Source: a halophilic archaeon (GTDB lineage: Archaea > Halobacteriota > Halobacteria > Halobacteriales > Haladaptataceae). Taken from it: DNA of 64,000 nucleotides. This document shows, one piece after another, positions 54,760 through 63,912 of the stretch. The translations under genes and the position numbers were made by a program. Where the stretch lies: positions 1-64,000 of the forward strand of contig QNGA01000007.1 of assembly GCA_003298465.1 (NCBI GenBank). Reading direction: 5' to 3'. The notes beneath the pieces are model-generated. The model ran no database searches. It was not told where the DNA came from and was given only the letters and a program-made list of their open reading frames with translations. Numbering within the stretch: the stretch's first letter is position 1; each line of letters begins with the position of its first letter.

Positions 54760-55332
54760 ATGGATAGGTACTCAGGCACCGACCATGGGAAATCGCAGTT
54801 GTAGCACGCCGAGACTTACGACGACCGTGTGAAAGACCTGCGGCTGATCAACCTCGTCCGCGACTATGATAGCACCGAGGGCGTTGATGATGAGTCGCCG
54901 AATCTCGTGGTAGAAGCAGCGAACGCAGGCCGCCAGCTGTTCGATACTGTTGAGCGCTCAGAGCAGAACACGGAATTGGTGAACTTCCGCGAGCAGCGTG
55001 TCGAGTCCTAGCAGGTTGAGGAGAAGTATCTCGACGTGCTGGAGGCCGGCCAGAAGATCGCGAAGGGGAATGACGCGAGGATTGCGCGGCTGGACTATCA
55101 GACGGTCGCCACCCACTACGGCTGTGCGTACAAGAACGATGGCTATCGCGTCATGGAGGAAATGGCCGAGCGGGTGCCCGGCGTGACCTACAAGAAGAGT
55201 CGGACGCTGTCGGCGGACGACGCAATGGGTGTTGGTGGCCGGCATATCGAGATCTCGTTCGCTGACCCCGATCTCGCCGGCTGGATGCGTACACACGAAG
55301 CAAACATGAGAGGCAGCGTTACAACAGTGTAA
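54760..55332 (+). pseudogene. Unknown protein interrupted by two in-frame TAG codons (copy B)
   Basis: From ATG 54760 one frame runs 190 codons to TAA 55330-55332, broken only by TAG at 54802 and TAG at 55009. Segments read HAETYDDRVKDLRLINLVRD, GRQLFDTVERSEQNTELVNF, QVEEKYLDVLEAGQKIAKGN, DYQTVATHYGCAYKNDGYRV and GGRHIEISFADPDLAGWMRT. No frameshift is present. The second TAG is also found at the equivalent place in copy A (43749). It may be an old pseudogene duplicated after inactivation, two separate genes, or a case of amber readthrough. No function is recognised. Confidence 0.5.
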
Positions 55333-55334
55333 TC

Positions 55335-55357
55335 ACGGGGGTTGGGTGAACCCCCGT
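55335..55357 (+). terminator. Hairpin after the amber-interrupted gene
   Basis: ACGGGGGTT (55335-55343), loop GGGTG, AACCCCCGT (55349-55357) form a perfect 9-bp stem starting 2 bp after the TAA stop. It could terminate transcription. A related GGTGAAC...GGTGG motif follows at about 55397-55420 and resembles 51066-51085, so it might instead be the end of an IS605-related remnant. Confidence 0.4.
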
Positions 55358-55604
55358 CTGCGGCGACACCACCGCATGAGATCCACACCGCATTCCCGGT
55401 GAACCACGGTGGTACCGTTCGGACGAGTACTGTGAGGTGCGTCCTTTTTTGCATTATTACGGGGAATCGTCTCCTCAGATGGAGGGCTTGAAACGTCCGA
55501 GGCGGTTGCTTGTCTGCAATAGCGGCGTTGTGGGATACGGGAAGAGAAACCGAGGAGAGCGACGACATCCGTCGCTGCTCCGGATATCGTTAGTTGGATG
55601 GATT

Positions 55605-55856
55605 TCAGTCTTCCAGTAAGTGACAGTCCGGACAGACACCGCGTTTGTACCCGTTGCCATGGATATCGACACTAGATGCTTTCTGCGTGCGTTTTCCACA
55701 GTTCCAGCAGTAAATTGGCCCGATCCGCGCCCAGGTTTCTTCGTCGTATTCGGTCGGGGTTTCACTTGGCATGAGGATACGGACTACACCTGTGTTGGTA
55801 ACCGTTTGAGGGTAGCTTCCGATTTCCGCTAATTCTCGGTCATCCAAGGCGGGCAT
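55605..55856 (-). CDS. Small zinc-ribbon protein
   Basis: From ATG 55856 (MPALDDRELAEIGSYPQTVT) the protein has 83 residues. The C-terminal half has IYCWNCGKRTQKASSVDIHG and YKRGVCPDCHLLED, two CxxC knuckles forming one zinc ribbon. The N-terminal half contains VTNTGVVRILMPSETPTEYD. It lies 230 bp downstream of the SWIM gene on the same strand, recalling the SWIM-plus-zinc-protein set at 37 kb. Confidence 0.7.
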   Translation of the reverse strand: MPALDDRELAEIGSYPQTVTNTGVVRILMPSETPTEYDEETWARIGPIYCWNCGKRTQKASSVDIHGNGYKRGVCPDCHLLED

Positions 55857-56087
55857 ACAATCGCCCGGAACGAGCACGACCTCGACCACTCTCGATGATC
55901 GATTCTCTCTTTCACATCTGTACCGCCGACTCCCACTACGCTGTGAATTGATGGGCGGTATCACAAAGATGTCTCCCAGGCATGCAGGCCATCCTCGGTT
56001 AGGCTATCACCGGACGAGTCTCAATCCGAAAGAATGCTACCGAGTTCGAGAGTACCTATTGGTGGATAAAAACAGGAAGAGAAGAGC

Positions 56088-56570
56088 TTAGCAGCAGTCG
56101 TCTAAGGCACGTTCGTCAGTTGATTCAGCGCCGCACTGCTCACAGCGCCAATAGCGGTGATCAACGCGTCTATATTTGTCGTGGCCGATATGCGGGCCAG
56201 TGACCCGTGTTTCAGCACTGCTTTCGTCACTCTCGTGGCCGTCGATGGAAGGGAACGCAGTGAGGGTGCCGTCATTGGTGGCGTTGTTGACGCCGACCAT
56301 GTGTTTGCAGTAGGCGTTGTTGTGGACGTGATGTGGGCAGGTGCAGGCGAGCACGCCGCCGCTGATGGAGTCGAGCATAACGGTGTATAGGTGCTCAGCA
56401 GGGTTTTCATGGCTCTCGTTTGTGATGTCGACGATGCCGGGGGCTTGGACATCGAAGGCGAACTGTTCCCAGTGAGCGCGTTTTTCGACTTTCTCGTAAT
56501 CAAACGGAGAAGCCGGTAGTAGCCGAGAACAGGCCGAACAAAACGAGGAACACGCTGCACTCTGGAGCAC
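56088..56570 (-). CDS. SWIM zinc-finger protein with replaced N-terminus
   Basis: This paralogue of the gene at 37064-37501 has the SWIM motif CTCPHHVHNNAYCKHM and the final ribbon WRCEQCGAESTDERALDDCC. Similarity starts at EKRAHWEQFAFDVQAPGIVD; the 28 residues before it (MLQSAACSSFCSACSRLLPA) are antisense to a different gene fragment at 56506-56670. The native start is therefore lost at a junction near 56500 and it may be silent. Confidence 0.65.
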   Translation of the reverse strand: MLQSAACSSFCSACSRLLPASPFDYEKVEKRAHWEQFAFDVQAPGIVDITNESHENPAEHLYTVMLDSISGGVLACTCPHHVHNNAYCKHMVGVNNATNDGTLTAFPSIDGHESDESSAETRVTGPHIGHDKYRRVDHRYWRCEQCGAESTDERALDDCC

Positions 56571-56670
56571 CCCCGAAGACTATCCCGGGCCGGGAGATAT
56601 GCTTGTGAACCTCAGCAGAAGCGGCGAAGCCGACCACGTGAGTTATGACACGCTTCGGGTCGTAGAGTAG
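56506..56670 (+). pseudogene. C-terminal fragment of an unknown protein
   Basis: The frame ending at TAG 56668-56670 reads EAGSSREQAEQNEEHAALWS, TPEDYPGPGDMLVNLSRSGE and ADHVSYDTLRVVE. Composition is native-looking but there is no start, and it begins where the SWIM gene loses its own N-terminus. Two truncated genes thus meet at about 56500. Confidence 0.4.
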
Positions 56671-56776
56671 GGCCGCGTCGCAATCCTTGAACGCAGGAAG
56701 GTGAGAAGAGAAAACAGCTGAAATTTCATCGATTAGAAATTGAGCGTTTAGATAGTCTCTTGGACGAATTCTGCGG

Positions 56777-57898
56777 TTATTTCTGATTTGCCAGCATCGG
56801 ATGCTGAGTCAAGGACCCGACTACAGAGGGAGAGGACTTGTCGGACGTTGCCTTGGGATCGCTGGAGGATGAGGTCAAGACTTTCCTCCGTGAATGGTTG
56901 TATCTGTTCGTGTCTGTGGGTCGTTCTTGGGAGAGATAGTCGTTGACCAGGTCATAGAGGTGTTCGCTGGTGAGGGGGCGGAGTCCGACTTCTTGGCCGA
57001 TGCATTCGCTGAAGGCGTGGTATTCGCTCATGATGTCTTGCCAGACTTCGGGTGCACAGCCGAATAGCATGCAGAGGCCTGCGCTGTTTTGATCCATGAG
57101 ATGGCGGATGCTGTTCAAGGTCGCTTGCTCGTTCTTTGGCGAGAGGCGAGCAACGCTTTCGAACTCGTCGACAAAGACGAAGACACCTGTATACCCGAGA
57201 TCCAGTAAGAGGTTCTTCAGCGAGGTGAACGCCCGCCCGCCCATTGTATCGTCGTCAAGGGCGCTGTGGATTTCCATCTCTTTGCGCTGTTCATAGCGGA
57301 TGCCTTCAGCGGTCAGCCACTGCCAGGCGTATAGATTCGTATCCTCGTAGACGAGATGGACGATCGCTCGAGCGAAGTCAGCAAATCGTGTGACGTCGCT
57401 GAGTCGCTTGACTGCTTCGGGAATGATTTCGGATAGCAGTACGTCGCCGTTGTCGATGAGCGATTCCATCTCCTCGCCCGTTGTTGGGTTGCACTCGGTG
57501 AGGTCGCGAGCGACTGTTGCGAGATATTCGTAGGCGAGATTTTGGATGCGGTTGAAGCCGACGTCGTACATGAATTCATGGTAGATATCGAGGAATCCGT
57601 CGCCTGGTTGTGCGACATAGCCGACGACAACATCGTCGCGGTCGGTGAGGAGTGAGCGAGTGTATTTGAGGGTGTGTGACTTGCCGTTGCCGTATTTGCC
57701 CGTGACGACGAGATGCTTGGATTTGCCGGTGGCGAGCATCGATGAGACGGTTGAACTGATCGTCTGTGAGACGTGGTCTTGGCCGCAGAAAATCTCGGGG
57801 TTTTCTGCGGGAACGGGGCTATACGGGAAGGGGTTTGCTTCGAGGTTGTACTGTTCGTAGTCGCGCTGCTGGTCCGTGATGTTGAATGCGTTCGACAT
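56777..57898 (-). CDS. AAA+ ATPase of a two-gene cassette (C-terminus frameshifted)
   Basis: This 373-residue protein has Walker A (VVTGKYGNGKSHTLKY), Walker B (GVFVFVDEFESVARL) and a sensor/lid region (CIGQEVGLRPLTSEHLYDLV). The N-terminal YNLEANPFPYSPVPAENPEI resembles ORC/TniB-like ATPases. The last 40 residues (SRRKVLTSSSSDPKATSDKS) are a frameshift product: the neighbouring frame gives IQPFTEESLDLILQRSQGNV, RQVLSLCSRVLDSASDAGKS and ends at TAA 56748. One base change near 56935 would restore it. The gene overlaps the upstream partner by 1 bp (TAATG). Role unknown; defence or element maintenance are options. Confidence 0.7.
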   Translation of the reverse strand: MSNAFNITDQQRDYEQYNLEANPFPYSPVPAENPEIFCGQDHVSQTISSTVSSMLATGKSKHLVVTGKYGNGKSHTLKYTRSLLTDRDDVVVGYVAQPGDGFLDIYHEFMYDVGFNRIQNLAYEYLATVARDLTECNPTTGEEMESLIDNGDVLLSEIIPEAVKRLSDVTRFADFARAIVHLVYEDTNLYAWQWLTAEGIRYEQRKEMEIHSALDDDTMGGRAFTSLKNLLLDLGYTGVFVFVDEFESVARLSPKNEQATLNSIRHLMDQNSAGLCMLFGCAPEVWQDIMSEYHAFSECIGQEVGLRPLTSEHLYDLVNDYLSQERPTDTNRYNHSRRKVLTSSSSDPKATSDKSSPSVVGSLTQHPMLANQK

Positions 57899-58665
57899 TA
57901 GGCGTCCTCCTGTTCGACGGTGATATCGCGGTCGTACACCGCCAGGTAATAGTATTTCTTATCGTACAATTCGACGCCGGCCATGACTTGCTGTGTTGAC
58001 TGTGACGTTGAGACGAGTGCTCCACCATCCGCTCGTTCGATTTGCTTGATTCCGAGTGCAGCGTCTTTCGCTGCGGTATCCAGCGGTGCACCTGAGAGTT
58101 CGAGTTTCCCGACGTTCTGCTGGCAGACGTCGACGAGTGTTTTGTCGAAACGATCGCGAGCCTGACGAGTGCGTTCACAGACCGACTCGCGGAGGTGTGG
58201 AATCGAGAGATACCGCTGCCGTAGATTGACGCCAGTGGTCTGTTCAAGATCATCGTAGGCCTCTAAGAGGACATCACAGAACGCCCAGGCGGTGTCAGAC
58301 TGGTCGGTTTCATAGTACCGGCCAGTAAAGGCGTTCCGCTGGACGCGAACTAGCCGTTCGGCCCAATCTCCAAGCACCTCGACGCTCGTCTGATTGAACG
58401 AGTACGGGGTTTGGTCCTGCAGCTCTTCAAGCCGCTCTAAGAGCGTGTCGAGGTCGGCCGGTTCCACTTCCCGGAGTGTGTCCAGGAAGGCACTGTAGTG
58501 GGGGCTGTGAGTGGTTAAGACGTCGCTTACTTGCTGCCAGTCTTCGGTCCTGATTGCTTCCAGGAATGACTCGCCGACGTCTGTGGTCGTATAGCGTGAG
58601 TCGTCGCCAGCTTCGGTGGGGTGAATGGTTATTTTACAATACTGAATTTGCTTTCTGTATGGCAA
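57898..58665 (-). CDS. Partner protein of the AAA+ ATPase
   Basis: A 255-residue helical acidic protein: LEAIRTEDWQQVSDVLTTHS, LDTLREVEPADLDTLLERLE, SVEVLGDWAERLVRVQRNAF and a C-terminal strand-rich part (YDKKYYYLAVYDRDITVEQE). The first 20 residues look foreign; GDDSRYTTTDVGESFLEAI resembles the end of a winged helix, so the N-terminus may be cut by the junction with the IclR block near 58640. Its stop overlaps the ATPase start, so the pair is coupled. The family is not recognised. Confidence 0.6.
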   Translation of the reverse strand: MPYRKQIQYCKITIHPTEAGDDSRYTTTDVGESFLEAIRTEDWQQVSDVLTTHSPHYSAFLDTLREVEPADLDTLLERLEELQDQTPYSFNQTSVEVLGDWAERLVRVQRNAFTGRYYETDQSDTAWAFCDVLLEAYDDLEQTTGVNLRQRYLSIPHLRESVCERTRQARDRFDKTLVDVCQQNVGKLELSGAPLDTAAKDAALGIKQIERADGGALVSTSQSTQQVMAGVELYDKKYYYLAVYDRDITVEQEDA

Positions 58666-58701
58666 AAGTATAAGTCTATGATTTCAGCATTTAGAGTTGT
58701 G

Positions 58702-59460
58702 ATGACCGATGACTCTGCGAACCACGTCAAATCAGTCACCCGGGCCCTCGACATTATAGAGGCACTCAAGGATCTAAACGGAGGGGGTGTTTCTGACGTG
58801 GCGGACCGAGTAGACATTCCTCCAAGTACGGTACACAACTATCTCGCGACACTTCAGGCGAACGAGTACGTTGTCACGAAAGGGTCTGAGTACCATCTCG
58901 CAGATCGGTTCATTCACATCGGTGATTTCGCGAAAAACCGCCATGACTTGGTGAATGTCGGGAAGCGGGAAATCGAATCGCTTGTTGAGGAGACGGGGCA
59001 GACGGTGAATCTCGTCCTTGAGGAGAACGGCATGGGCATCTATGCCTACAGCAGGACCGGGGCAGGAGGGCTTCAGAACTTCGCACACGTCAGAGAGCGT
59101 GAGTACCTCCACAGCACTTCGTCGGGCAAAGCACTGCTCGCAAATCTTCCCGAAGAGCGCGTCGAAGAGATCATAGCAACCCACGGACTGCCCCGCAAGA
59201 CATCGAGTACAATCACCGAGGAGTCCGAATTGAAAGCTGATCTTTCGACGATTCGTGAGCGGGGGTACTCACTTAACGATGAGGAGAATACGCCCGGTGT
59301 CAGGGCGGTTGGGGCACCGATCGAGATAGAGGCGGATACCTTCGCTGCGGTGAGCGTTGCGGGGCCCATCAATCGGTTCACGGATGAAGTATTCTACGAT
59401 GAATTACCGGGTATGGTGCACCGGACTGCCAAATCTATCGAAGTTGATTTAGTTAGCTGA
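58702..59460 (+). CDS. IclR family transcriptional regulator
   Basis: From ATG 58702 (MTDDSANHVKSVTRALDIIE) the protein has 252 residues. The N-terminal winged helix (SDVADRVDIPPSTVHNYLAT, LQANEYVVTKGSEYHLADRF) is followed by the IclR ligand-binding domain (QTVNLVLEENGMGIYAYSRT, LHSTSSGKALLANLPEERVE, GVRAVGAPIEIEADTFAAVS). It is 131 bp upstream of the dpp operon in the same direction and probably controls it. IclR proteins bind small organic effectors; here a peptide or its catabolite is conceivable. Confidence 0.92.
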   Translation: MTDDSANHVKSVTRALDIIEALKDLNGGGVSDVADRVDIPPSTVHNYLATLQANEYVVTKGSEYHLADRFIHIGDFAKNRHDLVNVGKREIESLVEETGQTVNLVLEENGMGIYAYSRTGAGGLQNFAHVREREYLHSTSSGKALLANLPEERVEEIIATHGLPRKTSSTITEESELKADLSTIRERGYSLNDEENTPGVRAVGAPIEIEADTFAAVSVAGPINRFTDEVFYDELPGMVHRTAKSIEVDLVS

Positions 59461-59591
59461 TGTTTTCTTTCTGAACCACAATTCTGCATCGCTAAAATTG
59501 GGGGTAGATAGCCCCTAAGCGTAAATTACCCCTATTTATCCAGTGAATATGATAAACACACTTTACTGCCCTGTCTGTGATACGCAATTCC

Positions 59592-60563
59592 ATGGGATTC
59601 AGTGACTATGCTGTAAAACGGCTATTGCTGGCCATTCCAGTTTTACTGGGGGTGTCTATCGGGGTTTTCCTGCTCATCAAGCTCTCCCCTGGAAGTCCCG
59701 TTACGACGATCTTGCCACCACAACAACGAACGCCTGCAAACGTCGAACGGCTCAGACAACGTCTTGGACTCGGCAAACCGCTTTACGTCCAGTACTTCAA
59801 ATGGCTCAAACACGCAGTCGTGGGCGATCTCGGCCGGTCGTACGCCCTCCAGAGCCAGGTGACCAGTCTCATTCTCTCACGGATATGGCCGACAATTCAA
59901 CTCGCGCTCGTCTCCCTACTCGTCGCTATCTTGATCGCCGTCCCGGCCGGCGTGATCAGTGCAGTGTACAAGGACACGTGGGTCGACCACACCAGCCGCG
60001 TCGTCGCGTTCCTCGGTATCAGCATCCCACCGTTCTGGCTCGGCATCATGATCATCATGGTGTTCGTCCTGTTCTGGAAGAGCTGGTTCGGGGCACCGCT
60101 GATTCCCATTAGCGGCTACGCCGCGCCGACCGAGAATCCGCTTCAGTGGGCGCGCACTATCCTCGCTCCGGGAATCACACTCGGGGTGGGGTACGCCGCG
60201 TTGACCGCACGGATGACCCGGTCAGCGATGGTCGAGGTGTTAAACGAAGATTACGTGCAGACGGCCCGTTCAAAGGGCGTCAAAGAGAGCAGCGTCGTCC
60301 TCGTTCACACCTTCCGGAACGCGCTCATCCCAGTTGTAACCGTCCTGGGTTTACAAATCGGATTCCTGTTCAACGGCTCCATCGTCGTCGAACAGATATT
60401 CAAGTGGCCAGGTATCGGCCGACTGCTCTACAACGCTGTCCTGGCTCGGGACCTGCCGCTGATACAGGGAATTATCCTCGCCATCGCGATGGTGTTCGTG
60501 CTCGCAAATCTGTTCGTCGACCTGCTATACGCGTATCTTGACCCCCGAATCAAATATGAATAA
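59592..60563 (+). CDS. dppB: Peptide/nickel-type ABC transporter permease DppB
   Basis: From ATG 59592 (MGFSDYAVKRLLLAIPVLLG) the protein has 323 residues and six membrane helices. DppB-type marks are GVFLLIKLSPGSPV, RLRQRLGLGKPLYVQYFKWL and the EAA loop MVEVLNEDYVQTARSKGVKE, which contacts the ATPases. With DppC it forms the membrane channel. The substrate-binding protein is not within the window, so peptides are assumed from family membership. The upstream 130 bp probably hold the operon promoter. Confidence 0.93.
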   Translation: MGFSDYAVKRLLLAIPVLLGVSIGVFLLIKLSPGSPVTTILPPQQRTPANVERLRQRLGLGKPLYVQYFKWLKHAVVGDLGRSYALQSQVTSLILSRIWPTIQLALVSLLVAILIAVPAGVISAVYKDTWVDHTSRVVAFLGISIPPFWLGIMIIMVFVLFWKSWFGAPLIPISGYAAPTENPLQWARTILAPGITLGVGYAALTARMTRSAMVEVLNEDYVQTARSKGVKESSVVLVHTFRNALIPVVTVLGLQIGFLFNGSIVVEQIFKWPGIGRLLYNAVLARDLPLIQGIILAIAMVFVLANLFVDLLYAYLDPRIKYE

Positions 60564-60575
60564 GTGAGTTCGAAA

Positions 60576-61475
60576 ATGTCAACTGAAACCGGAACTTCGA
60601 CGCTCGACGACCTCTACGACCGCACCGCATGGACAAGAGACCTTTATGGACGACTGGACCTGACCGCCCGTGCGTCGCTGTGGGCCATCGTTGCCCTCGT
60701 CGTCCTCGCCGTTATCGCGCCCGTCGTCGCTCCGTACGGGCCAGCCGAGCAAGACTACGATGCGTCACTGGCCGGACCGAGTGCGGAACATCCACTCGGC
60801 ACGGATCTAACCGGCCGCGATATATTCTCACGGCTCCTCTTTGGGGCCCGCGCGTCGCTCCTGGTCGGCATCGTCTCCGTCGGAATGGCCATCTCGATTG
60901 GCGTCCCGTTAGGGAGCCTCGCGGGGTACACTGACCGGTCCTGGCTCGACGAGAGTATCATGCGAGCGATGGACGTCGTCATCTCCGTGCCCGCCCTGGT
61001 GCTTGGCCTCGCACTGGTCGGGACGCTCGGGGCGAGCCTACGAAACGTGATACTCGTCATCGGCATCGTCTATACGCCCCAGTACGCTCGCGTCATCCGC
61101 GGACAGGTGCTCAAGGTCAAAGAAGAGGAGTACGTCGAGGCGGCGAAAAACACCGGCCTTGGCCATCCCTCGATCCTCGGCAAGCACATCCTTCCGAATG
61201 CCTTCACGCCGGTGCTGGTCCAGGCGACCTACCACGTCGCGACAGCTATTATTATCGAGGCATCGCTGTCCTTCCTCGGACTTGGCGTTCAACCGCCGAC
61301 GCCGACCTGGGGACGCATGATCTCTGCGGGCCGCAGCTATCTGCCCGACGCCTGGTGGATATCGGTGTTCCCCGGCCTGGCTATCATGATAACGGTGCTC
61401 GCGTTCAACCTGCTCGGTGACGGGCTGCGCGACGAGTTCGACCCTCGCTCGGTCACGGAGAACGATAGCACATGA
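60576..61475 (+). CDS. dppC: Peptide/nickel-type ABC transporter permease DppC
   Basis: From ATG 60576 (MSTETGTSTLDDLYDRTAWT) the protein has 299 residues. It shows the N-terminal helix (LWAIVALVVLAVIAPVVAPY), the DppC segment HPLGTDLTGRDIFSRLLFGA, and the EAA loop VLKVKEEEYVEAAKNTGLGH. A GTG at 60564 could add four residues. It begins 12 bp after dppB, and its stop overlaps the start of dppD. Confidence 0.93.
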   Translation: MSTETGTSTLDDLYDRTAWTRDLYGRLDLTARASLWAIVALVVLAVIAPVVAPYGPAEQDYDASLAGPSAEHPLGTDLTGRDIFSRLLFGARASLLVGIVSVGMAISIGVPLGSLAGYTDRSWLDESIMRAMDVVISVPALVLGLALVGTLGASLRNVILVIGIVYTPQYARVIRGQVLKVKEEEYVEAAKNTGLGHPSILGKHILPNAFTPVLVQATYHVATAIIIEASLSFLGLGVQPPTPTWGRMISAGRSYLPDAWWISVFPGLAIMITVLAFNLLGDGLRDEFDPRSVTENDST

Positions 61476-62533
61476 ATGAACACGTCCAGCACTCAGACCA
61501 AGCCGCTGACCGCACCAAGACCGAGCCGGAGTCGGTGTCCGAGTGGGAACTCGTCCGACGGGGCGACGACCCGCTACTCGCGGTCGACGACCTACATCTC
61601 CGGTTCGACACGTCGGAAGAGACAGTGCAGGCAGTCGACGGTGTCTCACTCGAAATTCAGGAAGGCGAAATCGTCGGCCTGGTCGGCGAGTCCGGCTGTG
61701 GCAAGAGCGTCACAAGCCTATCGCTGATGAGTCTCGTCGAATCGCCCGGGGAAATCCACGAGGGGAGCGTCCGGTTCAAAGGCGAGGACCTATTGGCGAT
61801 GTCCGACGAGGAGCTTCGGAACCTGCGAGGGAGCGAGATGGGAATGATATTCCAGGAGCCGGGGTCGGCACTGAACCCGGTGTTCGACGTCGGCTGGCAG
61901 GTCGGCGAACCTCTCCGTGTCCACCAGGGAGTCAGCGAGGAAACCTCTCGGGAACGGGCGGTCGACCTCATGCATGAGGTCGGTATTCCGAGCCCCGAAG
62001 ACCGTGTCGACGACTACCCGCACCAGTTCTCTGGCGGAATGAAACAGCGTGCCATGATCTCGATGGCGCTGGCGAATGAGCCGGACCTGCTCATCGCCGA
62101 CGAGCCGACGACGGCGCTTGACGTCACCATTGAGGCCCAGATACTGGATCTCATCCAAGACTTGAACGAAGAGCTGGGCATGGCCGTGTTGCTCATCACG
62201 CACGACCTGGGCGTGGTTGCGGAGGTCTGTGACCGCGTCGCGGTGATGTATGCGGGACGAATTGTCGAGTACGGCGACATCGAGGACGTGTTCCTCGACC
62301 CACGCCATCCCTACACGAAGGGACTCATCAGCTGTGTACCCGACCCCACAGTGACTGATCCGAATCTTACCCCTATCGACGGTCAGGTCCCTGACCTGGC
62401 GGACACGCCGGACGGCTGTAATTTCGCTCCCCGGTGTCCGCACGCTACCGAGGCGTGTCGAGAAGAAGACCCGCGACTGCGGGAAGTCGCATCGGATCAC
62501 TACAGTGCTTGTCTCTACGAGGACCCACAATGA
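61472..62533 (+). CDS. dppD: Peptide ABC transporter ATPase DppD
   Basis: This 353-residue ATPase has Walker A ([15 protein letters not shown]), the Q-loop ([15 protein letters not shown]), signature ([20 protein letters not shown]), Walker B ([14 protein letters not shown]) and the H-loop ([14 protein letters not shown]). The oligopeptide-type C-terminal domain is present with its Cys cluster ([20 protein letters not shown]), which in relatives can bind an iron-sulfur cluster. ATGA overlaps join it to dppC and dppF. Confidence 0.95.
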   Translation: MNEHVQHSDQAADRTKTEPESVSEWELVRRGDDPLLAVDDLHLRFDTSEETVQAVDGVSLEIQEGEIVGLVGESGCGKSVTSLSLMSLVESPGEIHEGSVRFKGEDLLAMSDEELRNLRGSEMGMIFQEPGSALNPVFDVGWQVGEPLRVHQGVSEETSRERAVDLMHEVGIPSPEDRVDDYPHQFSGGMKQRAMISMALANEPDLLIADEPTTALDVTIEAQILDLIQDLNEELGMAVLLITHDLGVVAEVCDRVAVMYAGRIVEYGDIEDVFLDPRHPYTKGLISCVPDPTVTDPNLTPIDGQVPDLADTPDGCNFAPRCPHATEACREEDPRLREVASDHYSACLYEDPQ

Positions 62534-63912
62534 GCAGTGACATCTTACCTAGCGATACGGACGGCCGCGACGACAGCCCAGCCCTCGAACTCGACGGACT
62601 CGAGAAGTATTTTACGGAGAATGACACGCTATTGAACCGCCTCCTCCCACATCGCGAGGTGAAGCAGGTTCGGGCGGTCGACGGCGTGGACCTGACCGTC
62701 TCGCAGGGCGAGACCGTCGGGTTGGTCGGCGAGTCCGGATGCGGCAAGAGCACACTCGCCCGGGCGTTACTCCGACTTCTCGAACCGACTGACGGGTCAG
62801 TGTATCTAGCGGACGAGGAGGTAACCGCGCTATCGACGAGCGAACTGAAGTCACTCCGCAGCGAGGCCCAGATGATATTCCAGGACCCCTTCTCGTCGCT
62901 GAACCCGCGTTACACTGTCGAGGAGACGCTCGTTGAGCCGATGCGGGTCCATGACGTCTGCGACACCGACGCGGAACGCGAGAAGCGGGCGCGCGAACTC
63001 CTCGAACGCGTCGGGCTCGGCGCAGAACACGTAACCCGTCATCCACACGAGTTCAGCGGCGGGCAGCGACAGCGAGTCGCCATCGCCCGGGCGCTCTCGG
63101 TCGAACCGTCGGTCATCGTCGCGGACGAGCCGGTGTCCGCGCTGGACGTAAGCGTGCAAGCCCAGATTCTCAATCTCCTCCGCGAGTTGCAGCGCGAGAT
63201 GGACCTTACGATGCTGTTCATCTCGCACGACTTGAGCGTCGTCCGGCAGATATGCGACCGCGTTGCGGTGATGTACCTGGGTAAAATCGTCGAGGAGGGG
63301 CCAACGAACGAACTGTACGAGAATCCGCAACACCCCTACACAGAAGTTCTGATCTCCAGCATCCCCACTCCGGACCCGACGGTCGACCGCGAGCGCGTCA
63401 GACTGGAAGGGGATGTTCCGACGCCGATCGATCCGCCGTCTGGCTGTCGGTTCCATCCGCGCTGTCCAAAGGTCATTCCCCCGGATGACTGGACAGGAAG
63501 CCAGGATGCCTGGCGCCGTGTAATCCAGCTCAAACACCGCGTCGCGAACGAGGAGATTTCCCCGGAGGCGATGCGAGAGAAGCTGACCGACGAAGGCGAC
63601 GAGGGCGTCTCCGATGCGGCCGTCCTTGATGCTATTTACGAAGAGCACGTCAGGGAACGAGACGCCGCGGGAGCGTCGACTGTTGAACTGCCCGACGCTC
63701 ACCGTTCGACCGTCTACGACGGGCTCGAACGCCTGCTTGCAGGGGGACGTAACGAGGCTGTCGCATTCTTCGATGAGCAGTTCTCGTCCGTCTGCGAGCG
63801 TGAGACTCCGAAGCGGTCAGACGTCGGCGACGAGCAGTTCGCCGCCTGTCACCTGCACCGCGATGACGGGCATGAACACGTGCGGGCGTCGAACCTGGAG
63901 GTCCAGCAGTGA
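62530..63912 (+). CDS. dppF: Peptide ABC transporter ATPase DppF with an extended C-terminus
   Basis: From ATG 62530 ([20 protein letters not shown]), overlapping the dppD stop, the protein has 460 residues, about 110 longer than usual. Motifs: Walker A ([15 protein letters not shown], 68-75), signature ([20 protein letters not shown]), Walker B ([14 protein letters not shown]). The C-terminal Cys domain is split: [20 protein letters not shown], then an inserted helical acidic segment of about 110 residues, then [20 protein letters not shown] and ACHL. The insertion separates the two Cys pairs of the usual motif. Confidence 0.93.
   Translation: MSSDILPSDTDGRDDSPALELDGLEKYFTENDTLLNRLLPHREVKQVRAVDGVDLTVSQGETVGLVGESGCGKSTLARALLRLLEPTDGSVYLADEEVTALSTSELKSLRSEAQMIFQDPFSSLNPRYTVEETLVEPMRVHDVCDTDAEREKRARELLERVGLGAEHVTRHPHEFSGGQRQRVAIARALSVEPSVIVADEPVSALDVSVQAQILNLLRELQREMDLTMLFISHDLSVVRQICDRVAVMYLGKIVEEGPTNELYENPQHPYTEVLISSIPTPDPTVDRERVRLEGDVPTPIDPPSGCRFHPRCPKVIPPDDWTGSQDAWRRVIQLKHRVANEEISPEAMREKLTDEGDEGVSDAAVLDAIYEEHVRERDAAGASTVELPDAHRSTVYDGLERLLAGGRNEAVAFFDEQFSSVCERETPKRSDVGDEQFAACHLHRDDGHEHVRASNLEVQQ

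Noticed and set aside
56748..58665. Assignment of the ATPase pair to a BREX system
   Set aside because: No methylase, PglZ-like or other BREX genes are nearby, and the partner shows no BREX motif that I can recognise.
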